Positions 11,402-24,651 are shown, numbered from the stretch's first letter. The stretch is 64,000 nt of DNA from Antilocapra americana (GCA_007570785.1 ML662449.1:15150491-15214490), one strand, 5' to 3'. Program-made: numbers and translations. The notes: a model not told the origin generated them from the sequence alone.

Positions 11402-11640
11402 TAGCCATAGATGACAATGCAAGTGTTAGAATCAGATAGCCCTGGGTTAATTTTAGTCAAGCCAACAGCTGGCAATATGATCTTGGGCAAGTCACACTAT
11501 CCTTTGAGCTTTAGTTTTCCCATTTGTAAAATGGAGATAACACCAATTACACATGGATGTTGACTTTTTTTTTCTTATAATAATAACACATAGGTAAATT
11601 TCTTAGCACATTGCCTACCCTGTGAGTGCTTGGTTCATAG
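11402..11640 (+). repeat. MIR SINE
   Basis: Old tRNA-derived SINE: TAGCCCTGGGTTAATTTT, TGATCTTGGGCAAGTCAC, TTTCCCATTTGTAAAATGG and the 3' CTTAGCACATTGCC-like end match MIR order. Divergence is as expected for a pan-mammalian repeat. Confidence 0.8.
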
Positions 11641-11659
11641 AAACAGAAAGAAGCAAAGA

Positions 11660-11869
11660 AATTGAAGTCACTCAGTCGTGTCCAACTCTTTGCGATCCCA
11701 TGGACTGTAGCCCACCAGGCTCCTCCGTCCATGGGATTTTCCAGACAAGGATACTGGTGTGGGTTGCCATTTCCTTCTCCAGGGGAATATTCCTGATCCA
11801 GGGATCGAACCCAGGTCTCCCACTTTGCAGGCAGACGCTTTACCGTCTGAGCCACCAGGGAAGTCCCAT
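11660..11869 (-). mobile_element. Bov-tA SINE
   Basis: Reverse-oriented: 3' end CACTCAGTCGTGTCCAACTC at the left and the tRNA head as GAGCCACCAGGGAAGTCCC at the right. Nearly intact. Target duplication not certain. Confidence 0.93.
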
Positions 11870-12827
11870 AGAAATAGAGGTAATGTTTAAAATACTTTGC
11901 AATTACCATATTATAGTCAATAATCAATCAAAGCAGATTCAGGTTTTGATGCTAGAAGAGGGCCTTGGGGGCCTGGCATTGACTCTTTTGAAAGTGGATA
12001 TTGGGGAGTTACAGGGGAGGGGCTAGGGAATTAGGAGACATGTGGGAAGTTCTAGGGCAGCTGAAGTATTCAGCACACATAGAGAGCAACTAAGGTATAA
12101 TAACTGATTACCAGCATGTCATTGGAGACAAGTAGTAGTAATGGGCATGGTGAAGGTAGTAATGAGAGCTGTGATAAAATATTCTCTTTGTACAAATAAA
12201 CGAAAGAGATAAATCATCTAACACATGAAAAGTTATGAAAAAGCATAATGGGTATAGGATAAAAAAAAGAGGACAGTCATAAATTGAATGCAAATGATAT
12301 TCTTGAAATTTCAAAGCACTACAGTTGTTCAATAGTTTTTAACTGAATAAAAATGTGACTCATTATTCTTGGAAATAGAAACAGTGCATACTGTTTGGGT
12401 TTTCCTTTATGAAACAATTATTTTTTTAAGGGATATTCAATTTCATTTGCCAGTCTTCATCTGGCCAAATGAAAAACTCTTAGCAAGAATTAATTATGTT
12501 TCATTTTCTAAAATTTGTGAGAAATAGGAAAAAAGTCAGCTTCTAAGCTGTGTGTTTTGCTGCACAGAAGAAAATAATAAAATTTCAATTTTAGTTTTGT
12601 ATGTTATATTTTAGTAGCTGTAATTAAAGATGTATTCTCCTCTTCAGCAACTATATTTCAAGTCATATTTATTAAGCATCTACTACCTATTAGTTAAACA
12701 ACAGGACACTGTACAGGTCATGATATTTGTGAGGGAAACCACCATTTTGGCCCAGTGCTCTCCTACATGATAAATGAGACTCCTGACTATCTCTCTGAAC
12801 TCCTGTCAATTTCTCCTTAATTATTAT
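11870..12827. other. No recognisable gene
   Basis: AT-rich sequence. A stretch at 12655-12735 (TATTTATTAAGCATCTACTA) vaguely resembles an L2 end. Nothing else supported. Confidence 0.5.
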
Positions 12828-14412
12828 GTTCAGTTCTCATTCCAATCCCAAAGACGACAACGCTAAAGAATGTTCAAACTAACATACAGTTGTGCTCATT
12901 TCACATGCTAGCAAGGTAATGCTCAAAATCCTTCATGCTAGGCTTCAAAAGTATGTGAACCAAGAACTTCCAGATGTATAAGCTGGATTTAGCAAAGGCA
13001 GAGGAACCAGATATCAGATTGTCAACATCTGTTGGATCATAGAAAGAGCAAGGGAATTCCAAAAAAACCCCCATCTACTTCTGTTTCAGTGACTATGCTG
13101 AAGCCTTTGAATATGTGGATCACAACAAACTGTGGAAAAATTTTAAAGAGTTGGGAATAGCAGACCACCTTACCTGTCTCCTGAGAAACCTGTATGCTGG
13201 TTAAGATGCAATAGTTAGAAGAGGAAATGGAACAACGAACTAAGTCCAAATTGGGAAAGTAGTACATCAAGGCTGTATAATATTACCCTGATTATTTAAC
13301 TTATATGCAGACTATATTATGTGAAATGCTGGGCTGGATGACTCACAACCCGGAATCAAGATTGCTGGGAGAAATATCAACAGCCTCAGATATGCAGATG
13401 ATACCATTCTAATGGCAGAAATCAAAGAGGAACTAAAGAGCATCTTGATGAAAGTAAAAAAAGAGAGTGAAAAAGCTGGCTTAAAACTCAACATTCAAAA
13501 AACTAAGATTATGGCATCCAGCCCCTTCACTTCATGGCTGCTAGATGGCAGAAAAGTGGAAACAGTGGCAGATTTTACTGGGCTCCGAAGTCACTGCAGA
13601 TGGTGAATGCAACCATGAAATTAAGAGACGCTTGCTCCTTTGAAGAAAAGTATGACAAACCTAGAAAGCATATTACAAAGCAGAGATATCATTTTGCCAG
13701 CAAAGTTCTGTATAATCAAAGCTATGGTTTTTCCAGTAATCATGTATGGATGTGAGAGTTGGACCATAAAGAAGGCTATATGCATGCTAAGTTGCTTTCT
13801 TTAGTTGTGTTCAAATCTTTGTGACTCTATGAACTGTAGCCCGTCAGGCTCCTCTGTCAAGGGGTTTCTCCATGCAAGAATACTTGAGTGGGTTGTCATA
13901 CCCTTTTGCAGGGGCTCTTCCCAACCTGGGGACTGAACCCTCAATTCTCATACATTTCTTATGTCTCTTGCATTGGCAGGCAGGTTCTTTACCAGAAGTG
14001 CCACTTGGGAAGCCTAAAGAAGGCTGAACACCAAAGAACTGATGCTTTTGAATTGTTTTGCTGCAGAAGACTCTTGAGAATCCCTTGGATAGCAAAGAAA
14101 TACAAACAGTCATTCCTAAAGGAAATCAACCCTGAATATTCACTTGAAGGATTGATGCTGATGCTGAAGCTCCAATCAATACTTTGGTCACCTGATGTGA
14201 AGAACTGACTCTGGAAAAGATCCTGATGTGGTGAAAGACTGAAGACAGGAGGAGAAAGGGGCAACAAAGGATGAGATGTTTGGATAGTATCACTGACTCA
14301 GTGGACGTGAGTTTGAGCAAACTCTGGGAGATAGAAAAGGATAGGAAAGCCTGGTCTGCTGCAGTTCATGGGGTTGCAAAGGGTTGGACATGAATTACTG
14401 ACTGAACTGCAA
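12828..14412 (+). mobile_element. BovB LINE, RT and 3' part, with SINE inside
   Basis: + strand BovB from the region just upstream of the RT palm to the 3' end. Readable pieces include LRYADDTILMAEIKEELKS (about 13385-13440) and ASSPFTSWLLDGRKVETV. The catalytic-upstream block FSDYAEAFEYVDHNKLW has lost the usual FIDYAKAFD form. Stops and frame changes are frequent. A minus-strand SINE with an 11-bp TSD splits the 3' part at 13778-14014. Confidence 0.9.
13767..14025 (-). mobile_element. Bov-tA SINE nested in BovB, with TSD
   Basis: SINE body 13778-14014, flanked by TAAAGAAGGCT at 13767-13777 and 14015-14025. The host BovB reading (GGACCATAAAGAAGGCTGA) is restored when one copy and the SINE are removed. 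Confidence 0.93.
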
Positions 14413-15424
14413 CAACCACAGAAAGATAGTTTTTCCAATCCCTGGAGGATGTTAAACTTAAGCTATTCTTCACATTTATTTACTGTATCCTACTTCTAGA
14501 ATACTCTTGTTATGACTGTCTTCTTTTCAACATTTACCTTAAAAGGTCACCTTCTCAAAGAAGCCTCATATGAAAATTTTTCCTAAAGTAGCAATAATAC
14601 CTTACTTGTCACACTCTAAGTCATTTTTTTGATTTGAAGATACTTTTCAGATATACTTACTGTGATCTGAAATATTTATATATTTACGATTTACCTTGGG
14701 GAAACAAACAAAAAACTACAGTAGGCAAAGATTTTGTTGTGACATCCTTAGTGATATGAACAGTTCTTGGCATATATAAAAGATTCATAATTCATAATTA
14801 TTTAATAAAAGTAGTGACATGAAGCAAAACTAAACCATCTGAGTTCCAGCTATATAGTTTTTGAGATTGTTTGAATTTTACACCACATTAGAAAAAGGTT
14901 AACTGCCATCATATGCATCAGGTACTTGAAGAAATAAGAATCTATCCTTGGGAGTAGTATGTAAAACTATTCTATGTGTTCTTTGACTATACTACTACAT
15001 CTTAGTAGTAGATGAGGTTTGTATTAAAACAATTAAATTTAAGTCTCAGTTATGTTTCTTAAAAATTTCAATAGTTTGGAGACCTGTTCCTGAGACCTTG
15101 AACTAATTCACACTCATCTATTAAATATAGTACCACTATAACCAATTCTGTGCTGTGAGGTTGTGCTAATAATGGTTTATCTAATTTTTAAGCCATGTGT
15201 TCAAAGGGAAACAATTTTTTTCCTTTGACTCCTCAGAGGGAGATGAAATGACTCAAGGGGTGAAAGAACAATAGATCAAGTGTGAAACCATGTATCTAAA
15301 TAAAACTAGAAGAAAGTCAGAAAAGGACAGCCAGATGACAAATTTTAAGAAAAGATGTTTATATTGAAGAAAGATAAAAGAAAAGGAGAAAGGGTTCTGT
15401 CACATAAGCTTTTTCAGAGCTTGA
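14413..15424. other. No recognisable gene or repeat
   Basis: Unique-looking AT-rich sequence. Nothing supported. Confidence 0.5.
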
Positions 15425-15527
15425 AAGTGAAAGTGAAGTTGATCAGTCAGTTGTGTCTGACTCTTGGCAACCCCATGGATTGTAGCCCATGAAATTTTCC
15501 AGGCAAGAGTACTGGAGTGGGTTGCCA
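15425..15527 (-). mobile_element. Bov-tA SINE, 3' half only
   Basis: AAGTGAAAGTGAAGTTGATC followed by reverse-complement Bov-A body up to GGAGTGGGTTGCCA; the tRNA head is absent. Confidence 0.85.
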
Positions 15528-15657
15528 CTGAAAATACAAAAACATTTACCCATTTTATTATTTAGCTAGAAAATTGTTGCTATTTAATCTCTGGCATAAT
15601 TTTAAAAGATCTTGCACATATAGTAATTAAATAATAGATAATTGATATGATAAATAT

Positions 15658-15872
15658 CTCAAGTGGTGACTCAATAGTAAGAAATCTGCCTGCAATACAG
15701 GAGACATGGGTTTGATCAAGGGATTGGAAAGATCTCCTCGATAAAGAAATGGCAACCCACTCCAGTATTCTTGCCTGGGAAATCTCACGGACAGAGGAGC
15801 CTGGGGGACTACTGTTTATGGGGTCTCAAAAGAGTCAAAAAGGACTTAGCAACTAAACAACAACAATAACAA
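15658..15872 (+). mobile_element. Bov-tA SINE
   Basis: Diverged head (AAGTGGTGACTCAATAGTAA), body with CCACTCCAGTATTCTTGCCT, tail ACTAAACAACAACAATAAC. The first few head bases are missing. Confidence 0.88.
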
Positions 15873-17180
15873 GAAATTTAAAATGCATAAAAGTATCATA
15901 ATAATAAGTGAGAGATAAAAAGAGAATAACAATATTCAATTGTTAAAAAATTAGAAGGATTTGTTTGACATTACTATTGAATAGTATAAAAATGAAATAT
16001 ATAAAAATTAGTTAATTTAAGCTAAAATCCTAATTATGTGTTTTTGGTAGTTTAACAAAATTATTCTATAATTCCTCCACATTTAATATTAAAATGGATG
16101 GTAATTCTCTCTGAAATAATTTCTATGTAATTTATTCCAGGGTAAAATGTTTGTGCTTGAGTTTGGAAAAAAATGACTGAAAATTTAAAATGGAAGAAAA
16201 ATACAGGGATACATGGAGGTTAGCCAAATAATATAAAAATTATCTATGTGATTAAGGTAAAGTAAATAATATGATACTGGCCATTGAAAAAATAAATAAG
16301 GAAATTGAACAGAAAGCAAAGAAATAAACCAGAGTATGTAAATATTTTGTATATGAATGAGATAGTATTAAATATACCAAGTTAGCATTAAATACCTAAG
16401 TTACTCTAGATGGTATAAATGGTGTAAATGGTGTCAGACCAACTGACCAATTCTTCAGGGACAGGAAAGATGTTTACATCACTTTATGTATCAGCATAAT
16501 TTCAAAATGATTAAAGAATTGATACTGAAACATGAAACCAAAAATACAGCTAGAATATAAATATTAAAGTAACATTAAACTTGGAGAAGTTCTTTCTATA
16601 CATGACATCAAAAGTAGAAATTTTAAAGAAAAGTATTAAGCTAAAATCCTCCTCACCAAAAACATACAACTAAAGACAAAGAACAAAAAGTTAGAGGAAA
16701 ATGCCACTCAAAACTAACCGTTATTCTCCTGCAGAATTCATAAATGTTACTGTCAAATATTAAAATAATTTCTAAAACTATAAAGAATTAAAGATAAATT
16801 ACTTTCAAGTACTCCCACAGAGATTATTTTATAGTTAAATTTCTTTTCAAATATTATTTTCTCTGTATTGACACACATCAAATAGCAAGGATATACATTT
16901 TTAAGATATTTTTAAACCAGAAAATGTTTTAAATTTATAATTCCATATTTATAATGTTGGCCACAACATTATGATTATTCCTTGCCTGTACTTTAGTAAT
17001 TTTCACTTTGTGAAGAAACATTAAAACAAGTTAAATGGTAAAAAAAAAAAAAGATATGTTGTTCTGATAACCTACTTTTCTCAAAAGACATATTTTGGAA
17101 CAATTAGTTACATAGCATTTATATTGTATTAGGTATTATAGGCAACCTAGAGATTGTATATAGGCATTATATGCAATCTA
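15873..17180. other. AT-rich sequence, no gene recognised
   Basis: Very AT-rich, with an A12 run at 17040-17052. No frame, RNA gene or repeat named. Confidence 0.5.
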
Positions 17181-18515
17181 GAACTTCCAGATGTACAAGC
17201 AGGGATTAGAAAAGGCAGAGGAACTTGAGGTCAAATTGCCAACATTTGTTGGATCATAGAGAAAGCAAGGGAATTCCAGAAAAACATCTACTTTGTTGAC
17301 TATGCTAAAACCTTTGACTGTATGAATCACAACAAACCAGAAAATTCTTAAAGAGATGGGAATACCAGACCATCTTACCTGTCTCTTGAGAAAAGTGTAA
17401 TCAGGTCAAAAAGCAAGATAGAACCAGACATAGAACAACTGACTGGTTCAAAATTGGGAAAAGAATATGAAAAGGCTGTATATTGTCCCCCTGCTTATTT
17501 AACTTGTATACAGAGTACATCATGGAAATGCTGAGCTTGATGAATCACAAGCTGAAAACAAGATTGCCAGAAGAAATAGCAACAATTTCACATATTTGCA
17601 GATGAAAGTGTGAAAGTGTCAGTTGTTTAGTCGTGTCCAACTCTATGCAATCCCATGGACTGTAGCCAGGCAGACTCCTCTGTCCATGGGATTCTCAAGG
17701 CAAGAATACTGGAGTGGGTAGTCATTCCCTTTTCCAGGAGATCTTATACCATTTTAATGGCAGAAAATGAAGAGGATTAAAGAGCCTCTTAATGAGGGTG
17801 AAAGAAGAGAGTGAAAAACTGATCTTAAGCTCAACATTCAAAAAACAAAGATCAAGGCTTCCAGTCCCATTACTTCATGGCAAATAGAAGGGGAAAAGCA
17901 GAAGCATGATGGATTTATTTTATTGGGCTTCAAAATCACTGCAGATGGTGACTGCAGTCATGAAATTAAAGGGCACTTGCTCCTTGGAAGAAAAACTATG
18001 ACAAACCTAGACAGCATATTAAAAAGCAGAGACATCACTTTGCCAACAAAGGTCCATATAGTCAAAGCTATATTTTTTCCAGTCATGTATGGATGTGAGA
18101 GATGGACCTTAAAGAAGGCTGAGTGCTGTAGAACTGATTCTTTCACATGGTATTGCTGGAGAAGACTCTTGATAATCCCTTGGGCAGCAAGGAGATCAAA
18201 CCAGTCAGTCCTAAAGGAAATCAACCTTGAATATTCGTTGGAAGGACTGATGTTGAAGCCAAAGCTCCAGGACTTTGACCATCTAATGCAAAGGGATGAC
18301 TCATTGGAAAAGACCCTGATGCTGAAGAAGGGGCAGCAGAGGATGAGATGGTTAGATAGATAGTCATTCACTGACTCAATGAACATGCATCTGAGCAAAC
18401 TCTGGGAGATAGTGAAGAACAGGGTGCCTGACATGCTGCAGTCCATGGAGTCATGAAGAGTGAGATTTCATGACTAAGTCATGACTTAGCAACTGAACAA
18501 CAAACAACAACGAGA
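17181..18515 (+). mobile_element. BovB LINE, RT and 3' part, with partial SINE inside
   Basis: Starts at the GFRKGRGT region of the RT (ACTTCCAGATGTACAAGC) and runs to the 3' end near 18515. A frame at 17923-18363 keeps MGFKITADGDCSHEIKGHLL and the downstream Cys/Trp-rich text ERWTLKKAECCRTD and WRRLL. The catalytic YADD region is interrupted by a partial SINE at 17606-17744. Dead copy. Confidence 0.9.
17606..17744 (-). mobile_element. Partial Bov-tA SINE nested in BovB
   Basis: GAAAGTGTCAGTTGTTTAGTC through GGAGTGGGTAGTCATTCCC, no tRNA head; BovB text resumes at ATACCATTTTAATGGCAGAA. Confidence 0.87.
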
Positions 18516-18527
18516 TGATTTAAAGTG

Positions 18528-18668
18528 TTCAAGAGGATGTGTGTAGATTATACGCAAATACTGTATCATTTTACCCTTTGTATATAGAACTTGAGCATTC
18601 CTGCATTTTCATATCTGTGGAGAGTCCTGGAACCAATCCCTCACAGATACCAAGGGGTGACTGTATCA
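18528..18668. mobile_element. MER2/Tigger-like DNA transposon relic
   Basis: GATTATACGCAAATACTGTA, GAGTCCTGGAACCAATCCCTC and ATACCAAGGGGTGACTGTA match the remembered end of MER2-type non-autonomous mariner-family elements. The other end is not found. Confidence 0.6.
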
Positions 18669-18701
18669 AAATTCAATTAACCAGTCCCTTTTCCTCTATG
18701 G

Positions 18702-18902
18702 GCTTGCCAGGTGGCTCAGTGGTAAAGAATACATCTGCCAATGCAGAGACACCGGACATGCGGGTTTGATTCTGGTTTGGATAGATCACCTGGAAATGCA
18801 AACTTCTCCAATATTCTTGCCTGGACAATCCTATGGCTCAAAGAACCTGGTGGGCTACAGTTCATGGGTTGGCAAAGTGTCAGACGACTGAGCAAACACA
18901 TT
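18702..18902 (+). mobile_element. Bov-tA SINE
   Basis: Head GGCTTGCCAGGTGGCTCAGT and body (CCAATATTCTTGCCTGGACA); shows several small indels. No target duplication seen. Confidence 0.88.
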
Positions 18903-21900
18903 TTAGTCTATTACCATTTTGTAATTATTTGTTGACATTTTTTCCTTTTGCTACATACTGAGTGCCCTGACAACAGAGACACTAGTTTTGCTAGTTTTTC
19001 CTGCTGTAATCCCAGTGATCAGTTTGAGACTTAGTTAATGCTGAGTTATATAAAAGTAGTTATTGGGTAAAAAATTAGAGGTATATCAGATATGTAAGGC
19101 TACTTAATTTTGAAAACAAAATGAAGATTGTATATAGCCCATGAGGACCAGTAACAGGATTTAAAATCCAGATTTGTTAAGACTGAGTGATAAAGATTAT
19201 AGGTGATAGAAAAATTATTGGAATTTGTTCTCATTAAGCCATGTGACCATGGATCTGACTTCATCACATCTTTGATTTAACTAAGGGCCAAAGTCAGTGT
19301 TGTTAATTAATTTATATGTGTCACTAATAAGAGAAATAACATATTGTTTTTTTCAGCTGCAGTCAACCATGTGGGTAAGAGAATTAACATGCAAGAAATG
19401 CACATATTTGGGAAAATACTCTTGTTTATGTTACTCACAATGGAACTGGGTAAGGAGAAGGAGCTCACATTGGAGTCATTGTCTGACCCATCACCATTTC
19501 TCTATAGAAATTTCAAGGCATTCAAATATTAATGTAAAAAGCTTGTAGCTCAGACTTACTAATAATAGGAAAACTATGGACAAAGCCAAAGTAAGCAATG
19601 ATAAAGGAATGGTTTAATCAAGTCTGTGATTAGCAATGTCTAATCATAAAATAAGGAAATGGTGCCACCTTTAGAATTGGTGCTCCTCAAACTATCTGCA
19701 GTGTAGAGATTTTTAAAAAAATTTCTAATTTATTTCAGACTTTATTTTATAAAATACAATGACAAACTTTCAGCAATATCAAATTGCTATAAATTTTCAA
19801 AGCACTTCCCTTGTTATTCTGACTTATTTGTGTACTAAACAGAAATTGTCATCGGTCAAGGATAGTTTTATGCAACCTTGGGAAACATGGTCTTTGATTT
19901 CAAAATAAAAATGTCTTTTAAAAATATTCAATCTTATATATTACAAATATATACATGGAATTTTTGGAGTATTTTCCATTATGGTATATCCATCTTTAAG
20001 TGTCTGTGTGTAACACTGACAATACTGGAGAATATGGGAGTAATTTGCCATCAACCTGTTTTGTGACACAAATATTAAGACTGGGAACTTTGCCACCCTA
20101 GATTTTGTACAGCAACCAAAATTTGATATTTAGTACACTTTATGATATATGTAACTATTCTTTTGCAGAAAAATGTCTTGACTTTTACTTGTATTTGTCC
20201 ATTTTCCCTCTATAAATAAAACTATCATTCAAATCTATTCTTGAGAAAATGCTAGCTAGAGTTCATGTGCAGCAGGAAACAAATAACTACTATAATCCTA
20301 GCCAGGAATCCTTTCCAAAGCACTGATTAACCCTAAGTATTTGAAGCCAACAGCATTGCCCACCTTCACCCTAGAGAGGGCAAATAGGCCTTATTTCCCT
20401 GTAATACACTCACAGGCTCTGTTAATAGTTAAAGTCTGGAGGTAGAAATCCAGAGGTTGAGTTTTTAGTGTTGTTAGATTATCCTAGGGCAGCATCAATT
20501 TCTGGCAGTGATAACGCATGCAATGGCTTTCCGGCAGGACACAGACACGGGTTCCTGGCAAAGCCACTGAGCAAGGTTTTTGTAAGCAGATTCATATCAA
20601 TTTTGACAAGGCTAACATATGGCTTTGAATTTCTGGCCAAAGCCTGCTTCATGGTTGCTATCAGAAGAGACCCCTATTTTCTCTCTGGCAACACTGCCAT
20701 GCAATGTAAAGGATTTAATTCCTGGAAGTATATTGCCACAATGATTTGCTACAGAACAAATTTCAAAGCTGGTTTCCTGCCAACATAAAATTCCATAGGT
20801 CATGTCAAGGCCAACACTGCGGTGGGTTTTCAGCAATAACATATTGAGCTGATCTTTTAATAGCCTTCATATTCACGCTTTGCCATACTCTTAAGTGTTT
20901 CCATGTATACTGAATGTAAAGGAAATAATTTCTAAGTGAAAATATATTACAGTCAGTATGTGTTTTGTAAATTAGCTTATATGAACATTTTCCAACACCT
21001 CTCAATTGTCCATCTAATATGATGAATTACAATTAATTCAAACTTTCACTTTAAATTGTAAAAGAGCTAATGCTCATGTTAACAGTAAGAATGGAAAAAA
21101 AACAATGATATCCACAGTTCAAATTGCAATTTAATTTTTTCATCTTTTTATTCTGATCATTGGCTAACTCAGCAGTTTAACTGACTGCAAATATCTGAGG
21201 GAAAGAAGCCCTGGCCTTTGAGGAGTGATTAGTGTTCAAGATAAATGACAATAAGTAGCAATATATCCTTAAGTGGGAGTGATGCATCATTATTTTTTTC
21301 ATAAACAGAACTATGCACAGTGTATATATTTAAAACACTGTTCTAAAACTGCTCTCATGATACTGAAATTGATAATGTCATATGACAGTTTCCTAATAAT
21401 TTTGTCATATCTGAGATCATCCTGTTCAGGCTTAACTGAATAAACATTGATTCAGACAAGAGATTTCTCAAAGATCACAGAATCATTACATTTCATTTGA
21501 TTTATATAAAATATTAGACAAAAAATGATAAAATCAAGCATTCTTCAGCTCAAAATAAAAGTGCTTTTGAAAATGGTTATTATTCAACTAAAGCAAAACT
21601 TATTCTGGGTTACTTCTTATTGTTTGTATGGTACCTATGGGGTCTTATTAAAACAATTAATTTGGTGTAACTTTTTAAATATGCTTATTATCATTTTTAT
21701 AAAAACACTGTCTCCAAACCAAAGGCTAGTCACATTTGAGTAGCCCTTAAAATGTATGTGATTTAACTCTAATATATATAATGATTTGGGGGAAAAAAAC
21801 TAGGTGAAACACAAAGCTATAAAACTTGCTGGTGAATTAGGGTTATATGTGTGAATCTTGTTTCTTTGCCGCTAATTTTAATATGCTTAAGAAATAAAGT

Positions 21901-23540
21901 TTAGAAACAATCAGCAAGAACATTTTCTTATTGCCCTTTATACCAGAGCACTGTATCCATGGATGTGCTATAGCTGTAATTTCAAATCAGCTCTTATCTC
22001 ATTACAGCCCCTTCACCAAAGCTTGAAAAAGATCTTTGAAGATGATGTCTCTACATTTTTTTGTCAACAGCTGCAAAGGCATTCTGAACTAGGTGAAACT
22101 TGTTGTTCTTTAATAATCATTGTAATCATTTGAAATTGCCTTATTATATCTGATGCAAAATTTGATATGGATGTCACAGACCCTCAATATTTCAGTCATC
22201 TATTGTTCAATCAATAAACAGTAACTGAGTAGCAATTATTTGCCAGGTACTTAAGATGTAGTGCTTGAGTGTATAGTGTCCTTACAGGATTCAAAAACCC
22301 TGAACCTCATCCTTGAACCATTTTAAGGGAAATTTTGGAAGATGCAATTAAGTTTTGGCTTACCAAAAGAAATAGGTCGAAAAAGAAGAATGAAAAGATA
22401 AAATTTATAGTCCATCCAGTGAAGCTGAAAAGTCTCAAAATTTTCCAGTGAATCATGGTTTAACTTGAAAAACAACATGTCATACTACTCTACTAAATAC
22501 AGGCACTATGTTATTTACTGCAAATAAGATATAAAAATGTGGCACCAGGAAAAAGAAATAGCATACCTATTATTAACCAACACTTTATTTTACAATTTTC
22601 TGTTAATGCAGGACCATTTCTCACAACCCACTAAGTGCTAATGTTTCAGCCAAAGAGTTTAAGAATCACTTACTGACTGGTTGGGTCAACAATGGCTGAA
22701 ACCCAAAAGACAGCTAAAATACAGAGGAGCAAAGGCTTGACAAAATCACTGAAATGACAGTAGCTCTCAGGTAGTAGGAAAAGACTCATGGTCTTTGGCC
22801 TCTCTTTAATTTTGTATAACTTTGGATGCCTTGGATTCTTGTTAGGGTAATTATAGAGAAGCAGGTCAATAAGACCAGGTTCATATTTTGAAGACTGTGA
22901 TATCAAAAGAGAGGACAGGACACCTTTGACAAGACAACAGGAAAGGACCACCTTCTTTTAGAAGTTCAGAGTTAAGTGAACTACTACAAGAGTGATGAAA
23001 AGGTTTCTACACAAGAAAAATGGAAGTTTTGGGGGGTATCAAATGGAAATTTGTACCCCTTTTCCTTGAGAAAAGGCAATCACAATGATTTTCAAAATAC
23101 TTACTAAGCACTAAAGAACATTTTCTATAATTGTTATGCTAGTTTATAATGATAAAAACATTCTTTGAGTTAATAAATAACCCAAACAATGCAGAGTCAG
23201 CACCTGTCAGAGGCAGGTTGGCATGAAGCAGTCTGGTGTCACTTGGATACAGCTGCACACTCCCTCCCCAACCAGACCTCCACTAAGTCTGTGGTTCCTT
23301 TTTACCACTTGGAGTGAATGACAAAGGCATTATTTTCCCAGCCATTTTAGAACATAGATTTGTTAACTATATTTCTCATTCCCATTCTCACAAAACATCG
23401 AGTATGCTTTTACATGAGGTCAGGAATATCAGATTTCAACATGAAACTCTGAGTTGCTTAAACACATGAGGTTTCTTAACAATATTTTTCTGTAATTAAA
23501 AAAAAAAAGACTTTAGGAGAAATAATACACTAAGTCCCTT
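18903..23540. other. 4.6-kb stretch without recognised young repeats or genes
   Basis: The longest segment here that I cannot assign to transposons. Short frames at 20468-20788 (+) and 22951-22670 (-) have no recognisable domain. A diverged L2-like piece may lie at 22190-22290. Balanced-composition sub-blocks at 20460-20830 and 21930-22200 could be conserved non-coding sequence; that cannot be judged from one genome. Confidence 0.5.
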
Positions 23541-24213
23541 GTATACAAATGAGTTCTATTCCAAAAGTGCATTCATAGGTTCAATTTGTTTGTGATTCCA
23601 ACAAAAGTTAGCCAGGGAAGCTGACCTTGAAGGCCATTGGGATTTGATTATAAGACTACTCTCATAGGACTGGGGGAAACTGAGACTCCCGTCTTGGAGG
23701 GTACAAGCAAAATCTTGCATGCACCAAGACTCAGAGGAAAGGAGCAGTGACTCCATAGGAAACTGAACAAAAACTACCTGATAGTGATGGAGGGTTTCCT
23801 TTGGAGACATGGGTTGGCAGGGCCTCACCACAGGGATGGGGGGACTGGTAGCTGCTGGCTGGGAAGGCCCCCTTTGGCATAACCCTTCTTGGAGGTTGCC
23901 ATTAACCATACATAGAGCACATAGACCCAAGGGCTGGGCTGCCTCAGGCGAAGAAACTACCCCACCCATCAGTTGATCATTGGATTAAAACTTTACTGCA
24001 CAGGTCACTGACAATCAGAACAAGATCCATTTTTTCCCCACCACCAGTTCATCTCTTCAGGAAGCTTACATAAACCTCTTAGCCTCCTCCATCAGAGGGA
24101 AGACAGAAGAAACAAGAAGAACCACAGTCCCACAGGGACTAAAACAAAAACACTTGACAGAAAGACCGTATTACAACTCAGATGAAGGGACAAGATAAAA
24201 TCCCAGAAAATCA
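23541..24213 (+). mobile_element. L1 LINE 5' UTR and start of ORF1
   Basis: Resembles the cetartiodactyl L1 5' UTR: CTTGAAGGCCATTGGGATTT, AGGAAAGGAGCAGTGACTCC and CCATCAGAGGGAAGACAGAA in the expected order. It leads to an ORF1-like start at 24182 (MKGQDKIPENQLNE). ORF1 is then cut by a BovB insertion at 24214 and resumes at 24652. 5' boundary approximate. Confidence 0.75.
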
Positions 24214-24651
24214 ACTAAATGAAGTCATGTATCAATGTGAGAGTTGGACTATAAAGAAAGTTGAGCACCGAAGAATTGATACATTTGAACTGTGGTGTTG
24301 GAGAAGACTCTTGAGAGTTCCTTGGACTGCAAGGAGATCCAAACAGTCCATCGTAAAGGAAATCAGTCCTGAATATTCATTGGCAGGACTGATGCTGAAG
24401 CTGCAACTCCAATACTTTGGCCACCTGCTGTGAAGAACTGACTCGTTTGAAAAGACCCTGATGCTGGGAAAGATTGAAGGCAGGAGGAGAAGAGACAACA
24501 GAGGATGAGATAGTTCGATGGTATCACTGACTCAATGGACATGAATTTGAGTAAACTCTGGGAATTGGTGATGGACAGGGAGGTCTGGTGTTCTGCAGTC
24601 CATGGGGTTGCAAAGAGTTGGACACGATTGAGCGACTGAACTGAAGTGAAG
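24208..24651 (+). mobile_element. BovB LINE 3' end nested in L1 ORF1
   Basis: 5'-truncated BovB of about 430 bp starting at CATGTATCAATGTGAGAGTT and ending near ACTGAACTGAAG. TGAAGT is present on both sides (24208-24213 and 24646-24651), and removing the insertion restores AAATGAAGTGGAGATAGGC in the host L1. The piece preserves WTIKKVEHRRIDTFELWCWR-type text from the BovB C-terminus. Confidence 0.88.

Noticed and set aside
20468..20788. 106-codon frame as a possible gene
   Set aside because: No domain, no splice or start context of note, and composition is unremarkable.
23556..23969. 137-codon minus-strand frame
   Set aside because: Lies antisense in the L1 5' UTR, which is GC-richer and therefore lacks stops by chance.
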